Origin: Oscillospiraceae bacterium
GTDB lineage: Bacteria > Bacillota > Clostridia > Oscillospirales > Ruminococcaceae
Reading direction: 5' to 3'
DNA: 8,576 nucleotides
NCBI GenBank assembly: GCA_022511485.1
Contig: JAFLUJ010000295.1
Location: 1 to 8,576 of the forward strand
Position numbers and translations under genes: made by a program. The number at the start of each line of letters is the position of its first letter. The stretch's first letter is position 1. Positions 1 through 6,593 of the stretch are shown in pieces. Below the pieces are notes generated by a model. It saw only the letters and a list, made by a program, of their open reading frames with translations. It searched no databases and was not told where the DNA came from.

Positions 1-55
1 GAGCGCCACCTTGCCAAGGTGGAGGTAGCGGGTTCGAGCCCCGTAATCCGCTCCA
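1..55 (+). tRNA. tRNA-Gly (anticodon GCC), 5' end outside the window
   Basis: This is the 3' part of a tRNA; the acceptor 5' strand and most of the D arm lie before base 1. The anticodon stem CCACC (6-10) pairs with GGTGG (18-22) around the loop TTGCCAA (11-17), which gives anticodon GCC at 13-15 and so glycine. The T arm is GCGGG / TTCGAGC / CCCGT (28-44). The acceptor 3' strand AATCCGC (45-51) is followed by T and an encoded CCA (53-55). It is followed by tRNA-Cys after 91 bases with no obvious promoter or terminator between, so the two are probably co-transcribed. Confidence 0.93.
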
Positions 56-146
56 CAATGGTTCATTTCTGCCGTTTGGTTTAACGGATCTTTATAAGTC
101 CTTTTATCAAACGGATGTTAAGCTGAGCCTCATTTTTCACTTATCA

Positions 147-221
147 GGCGCTATAGCCAAGTGGTAAGGCGTGGGTCTGCAACACCCTGATTCCCCGGTT
201 CAAATCCGGGTGGCGCCTCCA
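147..221 (+). tRNA. tRNA-Cys (anticodon GCA)
   Basis: A complete cloverleaf of 75 bases. The 7-bp acceptor stem GGCGCTA (147-153) pairs with TGGCGCC (211-217) with one G-U pair, followed by T and an encoded CCA (219-221). The anticodon loop CTGCAAC (177-183) gives GCA at 179-181, hence cysteine. The anticodon stem has a T-T mismatch at its outer pair. The T arm is CCCGG / TTCAAAT / CCGGG. It is the last gene of a short tRNA cluster and is followed at once by two hairpin-terminator modules. Confidence 0.96.
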
Positions 222-278
222 GCGGGGGAAGCTCCCGCAGGCAGATCGTCCTTGGTCGTCAAGGACGATCTGTTTTTT
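222..278 (+). terminator. GC hairpin plus strong intrinsic terminator after tRNA-Cys
   Basis: A small hairpin GCGGG (222-226) / CCCGC (234-238) is followed by a perfect 13-bp stem, CAGATCGTCCTTG (242-254) / CAAGGACGATCTG (260-272), with a 5-nt loop and a run of six T (273-278). This is a textbook rho-independent terminator for the tRNA transcript. Confidence 0.92.
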
Positions 279-321
279 GCACGACCACATAAATAAAAAA
301 TATTTTCACTATATTGTAACA

Positions 322-371
322 GCGGGGAAGACCCCGCATATGACCGTCTTTGACAATCAAGGACGGTTTTT
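322..371 (+). terminator. Second GC hairpin plus intrinsic terminator (tandem with the first)
   Basis: GCGGGG (322-327) / CCCCGC (332-337) is followed by an 11-bp stem ACCGTCTTTGA (343-353) / TCAAGGACGGT (357-367), with one G-U pair and a 3-nt loop, and a T run (367-371). It has the same two-hairpin layout as 222-278 and shares the word CAAGGACG, so it may be a diverged duplicate. It insulates cdaA from the tRNA transcript. Confidence 0.85.
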
Positions 372-406
372 CATTTCATTTTAACAAAGTAATTTCATAA
401 AAGGTA

Positions 407-435
407 TTGAAAATTTTTTCCGATAATGGTAAAAT
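407..435 (+). promoter_or_regulatory. Sigma-A type promoter of the cdaA operon
   Basis: -35 TTGAAA (407-412), a spacer of exactly 17 bases, and -10 TAAAAT (430-435), about 40 bases before the cdaA start. It lies after the tandem terminators, so it is the expected sole driver of the operon. Confidence 0.8.
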
Positions 436-476
436 ATATGTGTATGTATTGACTTGGGAAAGGAATGGTAGGTTCA

Positions 477-1406
477 ATGGATTTGCTGTACAGGCTGGAT
501 TCGTATGTCAAGAGTGTGTTTCCTATTGATTTTTGGGACGTACTTGATATTGCTGTTCTGGCAGTTCTTATTTATAAGGGATTTACAATTGTTAAGGAGA
601 CCCGTGCCGGAGGTCTTATCAAGGGTATCGTTCTGATTTTTATTGCCTATTTTATTATGGCGGCTGTAGGAATGAAAGCTATGGCTTACCTTATGGAAAA
701 GGTCTTTGAGGTAGGTCTTATGGCAATTGTTATCTTGTTCCAGCCGGAGCTGAGACGTGCAATTGAAAAAATGGGCTATTCAAAGATGTCAAAGCTTCCG
801 GTGTTTTCCTCTCTTACGGCTGAATCTGCTGACATTGCTGCTCAGAGATGGAATACCGCTATTGAGGCTATCTGCGACGCCTGTGAAGACCTTTCCTCAA
901 CCACTACGGGAGCGCTTATTGTTGTTGAACAGGTATCAAAGCTGGGCGAGCAGATAGACACGGGAACAATTCTTAACGCAGCTCCGTCAAAAGAAATTTT
1001 CGGAAATATTTTTTATCCCAAAACCCCGCTCCATGACGGCGCAGTCATTATGCGCGATGGTATGATCCTTGCTGCTGCCTGCTTTCTTCCAAAGCCTCAG
1101 AAGGAAGAGACGATAAATAAGGCTCTCGGTTCACGACACAGAGCGGCAATAGGCATGAGCGAAAACTCCGATGCAATAGTTATTGTTGTTTCCGAGGAAA
1201 CAGGAACTATCTCGGTGGCAGAAAACGGCGAGCTTACAAGAGGTTTTACAAGAGACAGCCTTAAAAAGCTGCTGCGTACAAAGCTGCTTCCCGAAAAGCC
1301 TCATAAACAGCCCAGACAGCCAAAGGATGAAGATGATGATCCAGATGATAAGTCAGGCGGACTTTTAGGATTTATGCGTAAAAAGAAATATACCGATAAG
1401 ATCTGA
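477..1406 (+). CDS. cdaA: Membrane-bound diadenylate cyclase CdaA (c-di-AMP synthase)
   Basis: CdaA condenses two ATP into cyclic di-AMP, the second messenger controlling potassium and osmolyte transport and cell-wall homeostasis in Firmicutes. Numbering is from the ATG at 477 (309 aa). Three hydrophobic segments lie near residues 21-36, 47-66 and 75-90, and the DisA_N cyclase domain covers about 95-265. The catalytic DGA motif (in PLHDGAVIMRDG) is at 187-189, RHR (in SRHRAAIG) at 220-222, and SEETG follows at 239-243. The C-terminal tail has an acidic patch (about 284-291) and then a basic stretch. The start is uncertain: an in-frame ATG at 465 adds four residues, but it directly abuts AAAGGA (459-464). 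The ATG at 477 has AGG (470-472) four bases upstream and AAAGGA 12 bases upstream. It is the first gene of an operon with cdaR, 23 bases downstream. Confidence 0.96.
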   Translation: MDLLYRLDSYVKSVFPIDFWDVLDIAVLAVLIYKGFTIVKETRAGGLIKGIVLIFIAYFIMAAVGMKAMAYLMEKVFEVGLMAIVILFQPELRRAIEKMGYSKMSKLPVFSSLTAESADIAAQRWNTAIEAICDACEDLSSTTTGALIVVEQVSKLGEQIDTGTILNAAPSKEIFGNIFYPKTPLHDGAVIMRDGMILAAACFLPKPQKEETINKALGSRHRAAIGMSENSDAIVIVVSEETGTISVAENGELTRGFTRDSLKKLLRTKLLPEKPHKQPRQPKDEDDDPDDKSGGLLGFMRKKKYTDKI

Positions 1407-1429
1407 TCGAGGGAGGCATTATTTAAAAG

Positions 1430-2773
1430 ATGTTTGAAGTACTGAAAAAAATAAAGACATTTTTTAGCAATCTTTTTGCAAAGGACGTCATAATTAAGAT
1501 CGGCTCTCTTGTAGCAGCCATAGTTATATGGTTTGTTGTGTCGGTAAGTGTATACCAGACTATGGACGACGTTTTTTACAATGTTCCTATTGAGATCGAC
1601 CTTAGCGGAACTTATGCTGAGGCAAGCGGATACCAGCCAATGACCCAGTCTGATGAGACTGTAGTTGTTTATATTACAGGAGACAGGGGCGAAATAGGCA
1701 ATCTCAAATCGGAAGATCTTGTAGCTGTTGCTTCTGCGGAAAATGTTATGTACGCAAGAGAATACAGACTTCCGCTGGAAATAAGATGTAATTCAAATAA
1801 GGATTTTGAGGTAACAAGGATAGAGCCTTCTGTTATATCCGTTGATTTTGACAGGATAGTGACAAAGGAGGTCGAGCTTAAATCACGTCTTACCGGAGTT
1901 CGTGCTGCTGATGGTTATATTATGGGAGATCAGGACGACATTGTTATCGTTCCGAATATTGTAAATGTTACCGGTCCTGCTGAAGTAGTTGAGGATATTA
2001 CAGATGCGTTAGTGGTGATAAGTGAAGATACGCTTCTCACAGAAACTACTGATTTCAAGGCTGATTCTCTCAGCTTCTTCAATGGTTCGGTCGCTATTAC
2101 TGATGAAAGCGGAAATCTGTCCTTTGATAAAACAGAGTTTACTGTCCATGTCCCCATATATGAAAGACGGACAGTTTCCCTTAATGTGCTGTTTGCCAAT
2201 GCTCCTGAGAGCTTTGATATAGAGGCATTCAGGGGAAAACTGGATATGTCAGTTACAGAGCTTGAAATTGCCGTTCCAAGCGAGAGCATAAGGGAAATGA
2301 ATTCCATTGACAACTCCATTGATATCGGAACTATTGATATGCGTGAGGTGGATATAGGAAGCGAATTTTCTTTCCATACCAGTGATTTTCTGCCGGAGGG
2401 ATGTCAGGATCTGGGTGAAGTTCGTACTGTAACTGTTACTTGTCCTTCGGAGGGTCTTGTGCGGCGTCCCATACACTTTACCGGTTCGTCCATCCAGCTG
2501 GTAAATGCTCCTGCTCAATATAATATTGACATTATTACCTCCGGTGTTACTGCCATATTTATTGGTCCAAGTGAATCAATGGATCAGCTGACCTATATAG
2601 ACATTATTGCTCAGATCAACATGACGAATATTTTTGATATGGCAACAGGCTATAACAAGCTTCCTGTTACGTTCGTCATACCGTTCTATGATGATGTATG
2701 GTGTGTTGGCTCTGATGACGCTCTGTCACCGAGAGTGACTATCAATGCCACTCCGAAAGACGGCAGTCAGTGA
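1430..2773 (+). CDS. cdaR: CdaR, YbbR-domain regulator of CdaA
   Basis: In Firmicutes CdaR is anchored in the membrane, with YbbR domains outside the cell, and binds and modulates the adjacent cyclase CdaA. This 447-aa protein has one N-terminal membrane segment at about residues 21-40 (IIKIGSLVAAIVIWFVVS), in the CdaR arrangement of a short cytoplasmic head, one membrane helix and a long extracellular part. The rest is beta-rich and can be read as about four YbbR-like repeats (near 48-142, 145-242, 246-340 and 345-445). Each has a V/I-x-G/C-P-type turn followed by a helix, for example TGPAEVVEDI at 181-190 and IGPSESMDQL at 378-387. No in-frame earlier start exists because of a TAA at 1424. 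GGGAGG (1411-1416) is 13 bases upstream, a somewhat long spacing. It sits directly behind cdaA, the conserved order. Repeat boundaries are my estimate. Confidence 0.92.
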   Translation: MFEVLKKIKTFFSNLFAKDVIIKIGSLVAAIVIWFVVSVSVYQTMDDVFYNVPIEIDLSGTYAEASGYQPMTQSDETVVVYITGDRGEIGNLKSEDLVAVASAENVMYAREYRLPLEIRCNSNKDFEVTRIEPSVISVDFDRIVTKEVELKSRLTGVRAADGYIMGDQDDIVIVPNIVNVTGPAEVVEDITDALVVISEDTLLTETTDFKADSLSFFNGSVAITDESGNLSFDKTEFTVHVPIYERRTVSLNVLFANAPESFDIEAFRGKLDMSVTELEIAVPSESIREMNSIDNSIDIGTIDMREVDIGSEFSFHTSDFLPEGCQDLGEVRTVTVTCPSEGLVRRPIHFTGSSIQLVNAPAQYNIDIITSGVTAIFIGPSESMDQLTYIDIIAQINMTNIFDMATGYNKLPVTFVIPFYDDVWCVGSDDALSPRVTINATPKDGSQ

Positions 2774-2795
2774 TCTGCAGTAGGAATGATCTTAT

Positions 2796-4379
2796 ATGGC
2801 TGTAATAATTTCTCAGATAAAGACAGATATTTCTGCGGCGCAGGAGGATATTGTTGCTGCAGCGCTGAAACGCGCCGGAATATCCCACCGTGATGTGCTG
2901 CGTGCCGGAGTTCATAAAACTTCATTAGACGCAAGAAACAATAATCGTATATTGCTTGTATCCTCGGTCTGGGCAGAATTGTCCGATGAAAAAATCGAAA
3001 AAAGACTGTGTGATTCTCTGTCATTCTGCTCGGAAGTCAGACAGGGGAGCGCAATGCCGGAAAAAGGCTCTCCCGATGGAAAAAAAGTTGTTATAGCGGG
3101 ATTTGGTCCTGCGGGAATGTTTGCTGCTCTGACGCTGGCGGAATACGGATACAAGCCTGTCGTTCTGGAGCGTGGCGGCGATGTTGACGAGCGTACCTCC
3201 GTTGTAACAAAATTCTGGGGCGGGGGAGCTCTTGACACTGCAACCAATGTTCAGTTCGGCGAAGGCGGTGCAGGGACTTTTTCCGACGGCAAGCTTACCA
3301 CAAGGATAAACGACCCTCTGTGCAGATATGTACTGGAAAAATTCACACAATTCGGTGCTCCTGAGGAAATTCTCATAAAAGCAAAGCCACACATCGGAAC
3401 GGATAACCTTCGTACTATTGTAAAGGCTATACGGAGCGAGATAATAAGACTGGGCGGGGAAGTCCGTTTCCACGCTGCTATGACTGATCTTGAGGCGGCA
3501 GGTGGAGAGATACGCTCCGTCACTGTAAACGGAAACGAGGTCATTCCTTGTGACGCACTTATTCTTGCTATTGGTCACAGTGCCAGAGACACCTTTAAAA
3601 TGCTTGACAACAAGAAAATTTTTCTTGAAGCAAAGCCTTTTTCCGTAGGAGCACGTATAGAGCATAAGCAGGAGGATGTGAACCGTTCGCTGTACGGAAA
3701 ATACTGGGATAATCCTAATCTTCCCAAGGGAGAATATCAGCTTTCCTACAGACAGGGAGAACGGGCTGTATATACTTTTTGTATGTGTCCCGGAGGAATG
3801 GTCGTCCCATCGTCAAGCGAGGAAAAAACAGTGGTCACAAACGGTATGAGTGAATTTGCCAGGGACGGTGAAAACGCAAACTCTGCACTTGTGGTATCAG
3901 TTTCCGCAGATGATTTTGGAAGGGATCCTCTGAGCGGTGTAGAATTTGCCGCTGATATTGAACGAAAGGCATACATCCTTGCAGGAGAAAATTACACTGC
4001 TCCTGCTGCTACTGTCGGAAGCTTTCTGGACGGTGGAGGTGATCTAAAAGGAGCAGATGTATCTCCCACATATGCTATCGGTGTGACTTCCTGTAATTTT
4101 GATAATTTATTTCCTAAGCAGATAACTGAAATGATGCGCATAGGACTGAGTCAGTTTTCCAGAAAAATGAAATGCTTCGGAAACAGAGGCGCTGTTCTGA
4201 CCAGTCCGGAAACAAGGACTTCATCTCCGGTAAGAATAACAAGGAATGAATCCATGATGTCAGTTTCGGTAAAGGGACTTTATCCCTGCGGAGAGGGCGC
4301 AGGATATGCCGGAGGAATAATGTCCGCTGCTGTGGATGGCATAAAATGTGCGTTAAAAATAATTGAACAGGATAAATAG
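2796..4379 (+). CDS. NAD(P)/FAD-dependent oxidoreductase (COG2509-like FAD-dependent dehydrogenase)
   Basis: A 527-aa flavoprotein of the family annotated as uncharacterised FAD-dependent dehydrogenase; its substrate is not known. Residues 1-90 form a separate small domain (DARNNNRILLVSSV near 45-58), typical of this family. A Rossmann dinucleotide site follows: VVIAGFGPAGMFAALTLA (98-115), with G102, G104 and G107, and acidic E125 ending the second strand (PVVLER). FGEGGAGTFSDGKL (154-167) is a family signature next to the FAD. ALILAIGHSARD (254-265) and YPCGEGAGYAGGIMSAAVDG (496-515) are the later flavin-contact segments. No signal peptide or membrane helix is seen. AGGA (2782-2785) lies 10 bases before the start. 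It is 22 bases after cdaR and therefore in the c-di-AMP operon. From general knowledge this gene is often found beside cdaA-cdaR in Clostridia, but a functional link to c-di-AMP is not established. Confidence 0.9.
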   Translation: MAVIISQIKTDISAAQEDIVAAALKRAGISHRDVLRAGVHKTSLDARNNNRILLVSSVWAELSDEKIEKRLCDSLSFCSEVRQGSAMPEKGSPDGKKVVIAGFGPAGMFAALTLAEYGYKPVVLERGGDVDERTSVVTKFWGGGALDTATNVQFGEGGAGTFSDGKLTTRINDPLCRYVLEKFTQFGAPEEILIKAKPHIGTDNLRTIVKAIRSEIIRLGGEVRFHAAMTDLEAAGGEIRSVTVNGNEVIPCDALILAIGHSARDTFKMLDNKKIFLEAKPFSVGARIEHKQEDVNRSLYGKYWDNPNLPKGEYQLSYRQGERAVYTFCMCPGGMVVPSSSEEKTVVTNGMSEFARDGENANSALVVSVSADDFGRDPLSGVEFAADIERKAYILAGENYTAPAATVGSFLDGGGDLKGADVSPTYAIGVTSCNFDNLFPKQITEMMRIGLSQFSRKMKCFGNRGAVLTSPETRTSSPVRITRNESMMSVSVKGLYPCGEGAGYAGGIMSAAVDGIKCALKIIEQDK

Positions 4380-4380
4380 C

Positions 4381-4419
4381 AGTATCCTCCGCAAAACATT
4401 AAGTCTTGCGGAGGATACT
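4381..4419 (+). terminator. Hairpin terminator closing the cdaA operon
   Basis: A perfect 14-bp stem AGTATCCTCCGCAA (4381-4394) / TTGCGGAGGATACT (4406-4419) with an 11-base loop, starting one base after the TAG stop. It is followed by TAACTTTTATA, a weak T run. It lies between two convergent genes and may stop transcription from both sides, though neither side has a long T tract. Confidence 0.75.
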
Positions 4420-4430
4420 TAACTTTTATA

Positions 4431-4468
4431 AGGGTATACTAACTAATCAGGTTAGGACTTGATACCCT
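4431..4468. repeat. Nested inverted repeat across the recombinase stop codon
   Basis: Outer arms AGGGTAT (4431-4437) / ATACCCT (4462-4468) enclose inner arms CTAAC (4439-4443) / GTTAG (4451-4455). The repeat overlaps the 3' end of the recombinase gene, where element ends often lie. There is no T tract on either strand, so a terminator is less likely. Its role is unknown; it is a candidate recombination site or a chance structure. Confidence 0.4.
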
Positions 4469-6152
4469 GCTTGTAAGCGTCGATCATCTTCTTACTAATG
4501 TGGTCAGAACGCCGGGTAGAACGCCGCTGTGCTGAAACGTAGGTAATATCAGCGTTTGCGCCTGTTTTCAGAAAAATCTGCATTTTCATGCTGTCCTTGT
4601 TGACGGGAATGACTTCTATCCTGTCGATGATAGCAGAGGACATTTCGTCGACTTGTTCCTTTGTCATCTGACTTTCGGGACTGTACATATCCTTGAAATA
4701 TTTTTCGATGTTCCTGATCTCCCTGACATAGGCTTCGGTCTGCTTGTTTGTGTTCTGCAGTTCGTTGATGCTTTCCTCCAGCTCAGTGATAAGCACGTTC
4801 ACTGTATCGTTCCTTTTGGAAAATTCCTTTTTCTGTATAACGCCCTCCGTATATAAGTCAAGCAGCTTTTCACGCTTGGCTTTTTCCTTTTCAAGACGTA
4901 TTTTCAGGGAATTGATCTGCTTCTGAGCCTCGGCGTCTGCATCGGTCTCCGCATAGACCTTCAAAAATGTGCTGACATAATCTTCTATGTTGTCAGCAGT
5001 CTGCTTGAAGTAGTCGGACAGGATATCATACAGCTCGCTTTCCATGATCGAAAAGGAAGCACAGGCTTGTGCGCCGAAACGCTTTTTTTCACTGCATATC
5101 CATTGATAGACTGATTGACCCTTTGATGCACTATTGGAGTAGCTTGTCCTCCAGTATGCCTTGCTGTGGGCAGCGCATATGATCTTGCCGGAGAAAACGC
5201 TGGAATCCTTGAAAGACCGCTCATGGCTTTTTATGGCAGTGCTTCTCTCAGTAAAAATGGCGTTGCATTTTTCCCATAGCTCTTCAGATACGATAGCAGG
5301 GACGGTCTCACCGGTCTCGTCCTTGTACATTACCCATTCTTCCTGGGGCAGAAAGCGCTGTTCCTTTGTCCGGTAGTCAACGATCCTGACCTTGTTTCCG
5401 CAGTAATAGCCCTTGTATTTGGGATTCCGGATAATTCCCGAAATGGTGTTGTGGTGGATCTGTGTTCCGTTACGTCCACGATAGCCTTTCTCAAACAGTA
5501 CCTTTTCGATTTTCCGGGTGCTGTATTTGCCTGTGGAGTATAACTCAAATATCGTCCTTACCATTTCGGCTTCCGATTCGTTGATGACCAGCTTGCAGTC
5601 CTGCTTGTCATAGCCGAAAATACGGTTGTTTCCCATAACGCTGCCGCTTTCGATGGAACGCTTATGTCCCCAACGGACACGCTCGGACAGCTTCCGTACT
5701 TCATCAGCGGCAATACTTGACATTATCGTAAGACGAAGCTCACTGTCTGTGTCGATTGTGCATATATTGTCGTTCTGGAAGAACACGCCCACTCCCGAAC
5801 GGAGCAGATCTCTTGTATAGGTCAGGCTGTCGATGGTGTTTCTTGCGAAACGGCTGACCTCTTTGGTGAGGATCAGGTCAAATTCTCCTGCTTTTCCGTC
5901 CCGGATCATTTTCATAAACTCAGCACGGTTTTCAGCGTGTTCACCCCGGATACGGTCAACATAGCCATCTATGTATGTCCAGTTTTTATTGTTCTGTATC
6001 ATGTCGGTAAAGAACGCAATCTGATTTTCTATTGAGTTTTCCTGCTCGTCCCGTGTAGTTGAAACACGGGCATAGAAGGTCACTCTGATATTCAGATCAA
6101 ATATGGTTTTGCGTTCAAGCTTCATTTTATTAGCAGCATCATATATATCCAT
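4452..6152 (-). CDS. Large serine recombinase (site-specific integrase/excisionase family)
   Basis: A 566-aa serine recombinase of the type that integrates or excises mobile elements through a transient phosphoserine link. The catalytic domain is near residues 21-165: YARVS (27-31) with R29 and nucleophile S31, Q44 in ENQ, N75-R76, and SRFAR (100-104) with R101 and R104. The Recombinase domain (FGYDK, then NTISGIIRNPKYKGYY) covers about 179-300. A zinc-ribbon region follows with C326-x-x-H329, C353 and C364, the second ligand being His rather than the usual Cys. A coiled coil runs about 405-485, and the tail is basic (RRSTRRS, 543-549). The usual D-E-G-I-S-G motif reads D-R-I-R-G (66-70), one residue shorter and without its Ser. 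The start was chosen at 6152 because GGAGG lies 7-11 bases upstream; an in-frame extension to 6218 has no such site and overlaps the promoter. It is convergent with the cdaA operon. Confidence 0.93.
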   Translation of the reverse strand: MDIYDAANKMKLERKTIFDLNIRVTFYARVSTTRDEQENSIENQIAFFTDMIQNNKNWTYIDGYVDRIRGEHAENRAEFMKMIRDGKAGEFDLILTKEVSRFARNTIDSLTYTRDLLRSGVGVFFQNDNICTIDTDSELRLTIMSSIAADEVRKLSERVRWGHKRSIESGSVMGNNRIFGYDKQDCKLVINESEAEMVRTIFELYSTGKYSTRKIEKVLFEKGYRGRNGTQIHHNTISGIIRNPKYKGYYCGNKVRIVDYRTKEQRFLPQEEWVMYKDETGETVPAIVSEELWEKCNAIFTERSTAIKSHERSFKDSSVFSGKIICAAHSKAYWRTSYSNSASKGQSVYQWICSEKKRFGAQACASFSIMESELYDILSDYFKQTADNIEDYVSTFLKVYAETDADAEAQKQINSLKIRLEKEKAKREKLLDLYTEGVIQKKEFSKRNDTVNVLITELEESINELQNTNKQTEAYVREIRNIEKYFKDMYSPESQMTKEQVDEMSSAIIDRIEVIPVNKDSMKMQIFLKTGANADITYVSAQRRSTRRSDHISKKMIDAYKQGIKS

Positions 6153-6189
6153 GTTCACCCTCCATAATTTGCACTTAGTTTCATATTTC

Positions 6190-6218
6190 ATGATACCATA
6201 CCGGTGATAAAATGTCAA
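6190..6218 (-). promoter_or_regulatory. Promoter of the serine recombinase gene
   Basis: On the minus strand, -35 TTGACA (6218-6213), a 17-base spacer and -10 TATCAT (6195-6190), close to the sigma-A consensus. It lies between the small gene's stop (6234) and the recombinase start (6152), leaving a leader of about 30 bases with GGAGG. The palindrome ACCGGT lies inside the spacer, where a repressor could act, but no operator is shown. Confidence 0.82.
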
Positions 6219-6233
6219 GAGTTTTCCGGATAA

Positions 6234-6371
6234 TTATGATGTGAGCTTCTCAAATTTAACTATCATCTTATTGCATTTGGCAGGGGATATTTTTCCTTCC
6301 ACCAGCAAAATTCTTGCCCATGCGATAAGAGTCAGCTTTTTCAGGGTAAGTTCAGGCTTTTTTTTGCTCAT
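6234..6371 (-). CDS. Small basic protein upstream of the recombinase (45 aa), unknown function
   Basis: A short open frame of 45 codons, supported by AGAAAGGA (6388-6381) nine bases before its ATG and by its position directly upstream of the recombinase on the same strand, 81 bases away. The protein is lysine-rich, starting MSKKKPELTLKKL, and its second half (ILLVEGKISPAKCNKMIVKF, 21-40) looks like two short amphipathic helices around an E-G-x-I-S turn. The same L-x-x-EG-x-I pattern appears in the recombinase coiled coil (LYTEGVIQKKEF, 433-444) and in SHOCT-like segments. I do not recognise the family. It may be a recombination directionality factor, a regulator or an accessory DNA-binding peptide, all as inference from position. 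No membrane segment or signal peptide is seen. Transcription probably comes from upstream, through the hairpin cluster. Confidence 0.65.
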   Translation of the reverse strand: MSKKKPELTLKKLTLIAWARILLVEGKISPAKCNKMIVKFEKLTS

Positions 6372-6410
6372 TTTTTTAAGTCCTTTCTTTTTATTGTTAT
6401 ACTATTCCTC

Positions 6411-6443
6411 AATCAAAACATAGACTTTGTCTATGTTTTGATT
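6411..6443. repeat. Perfect 15-bp hairpin (H1)
   Basis: AATCAAAACATAGAC (6411-6425) / GTCTATGTTTTGATT (6429-6443) with a TTT loop. Its core, ATAGACTTTGTCTAT (6420-6434), recurs exactly in the hairpin at 6550-6578. It lies 40 bases upstream of the 45-aa gene. Confidence 0.9.
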
Positions 6444-6483
6444 CGCCGTATACTATCGTATACGGCGTGGCGGCATAGCCGCC
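6444..6483. repeat. Two adjoining GC-rich perfect hairpins (H2, H3)
   Basis: H2 is CGCCGTATAC (6444-6453) / GTATACGGCG (6458-6467), 10 bp with loop TATC, starting at the base after H1. H3 is GGCGGC (6469-6474) / GCCGCC (6478-6483), 6 bp with loop ATA. Confidence 0.88.
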
Positions 6484-6496
6484 GAGGAAGCCGTTC

Positions 6497-6593
6497 AATA
6501 CTAATTCCGTCAAAACCTGCGGTTTTGACTTGCCGCCTTTTTAGGCGGCTCCAAAAATAGACTTTGTCTATTTTTGGATTTGGAATTAGTATT
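6497..6593. repeat. Three hairpins enclosed by a 12-bp outer inverted repeat
   Basis: Outer arms AATACTAATTCC (6497-6508) and GGAATTAGTATT (6582-6593) pair perfectly. They enclose three perfect hairpins: GTCAAAACC / GGTTTTGAC (6509-6517 / 6521-6529), GCCGCCT / AGGCGGC (6532-6538 / 6543-6549), and TCCAAAAATAGAC / GTCTATTTTTGGA (6550-6562 / 6566-6578). The result is a clean four-way junction in RNA or single-stranded DNA. No stem has a mismatch. The last hairpin shares its 15-base core with H1. Confidence 0.88.

Noticed and set aside
72..114. CCGTTTG / CAAACGG inverted repeat between the tRNAs
   Set aside because: Only 7 bp with a 29-base loop and no T run, so it is not a credible terminator.
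277..306. Promoter TTGCAC-18-TATTTT between the two terminators
   Set aside because: Poor -10, an 18-base spacer, and any transcript would stop at once at the second terminator.
3021..3665. Minus-strand frame of 214 codons inside the FAD dehydrogenase
   Set aside because: It is fully antisense to a gene with clear flavoprotein motifs; its product has no recognisable domain.
6241..6423. Plus-strand frame of 60 codons
   Set aside because: It is antisense to the 45-aa minus-strand gene, which has the better ribosome binding site. Its hydrophobic, Phe/Leu-rich product comes from reading poly-A/T and lysine codons backwards.
6411..6593. CRISPR array
   Set aside because: There are no regularly spaced direct repeats with unique spacers; the repeats are palindromes of differing sequence and there are no cas genes.
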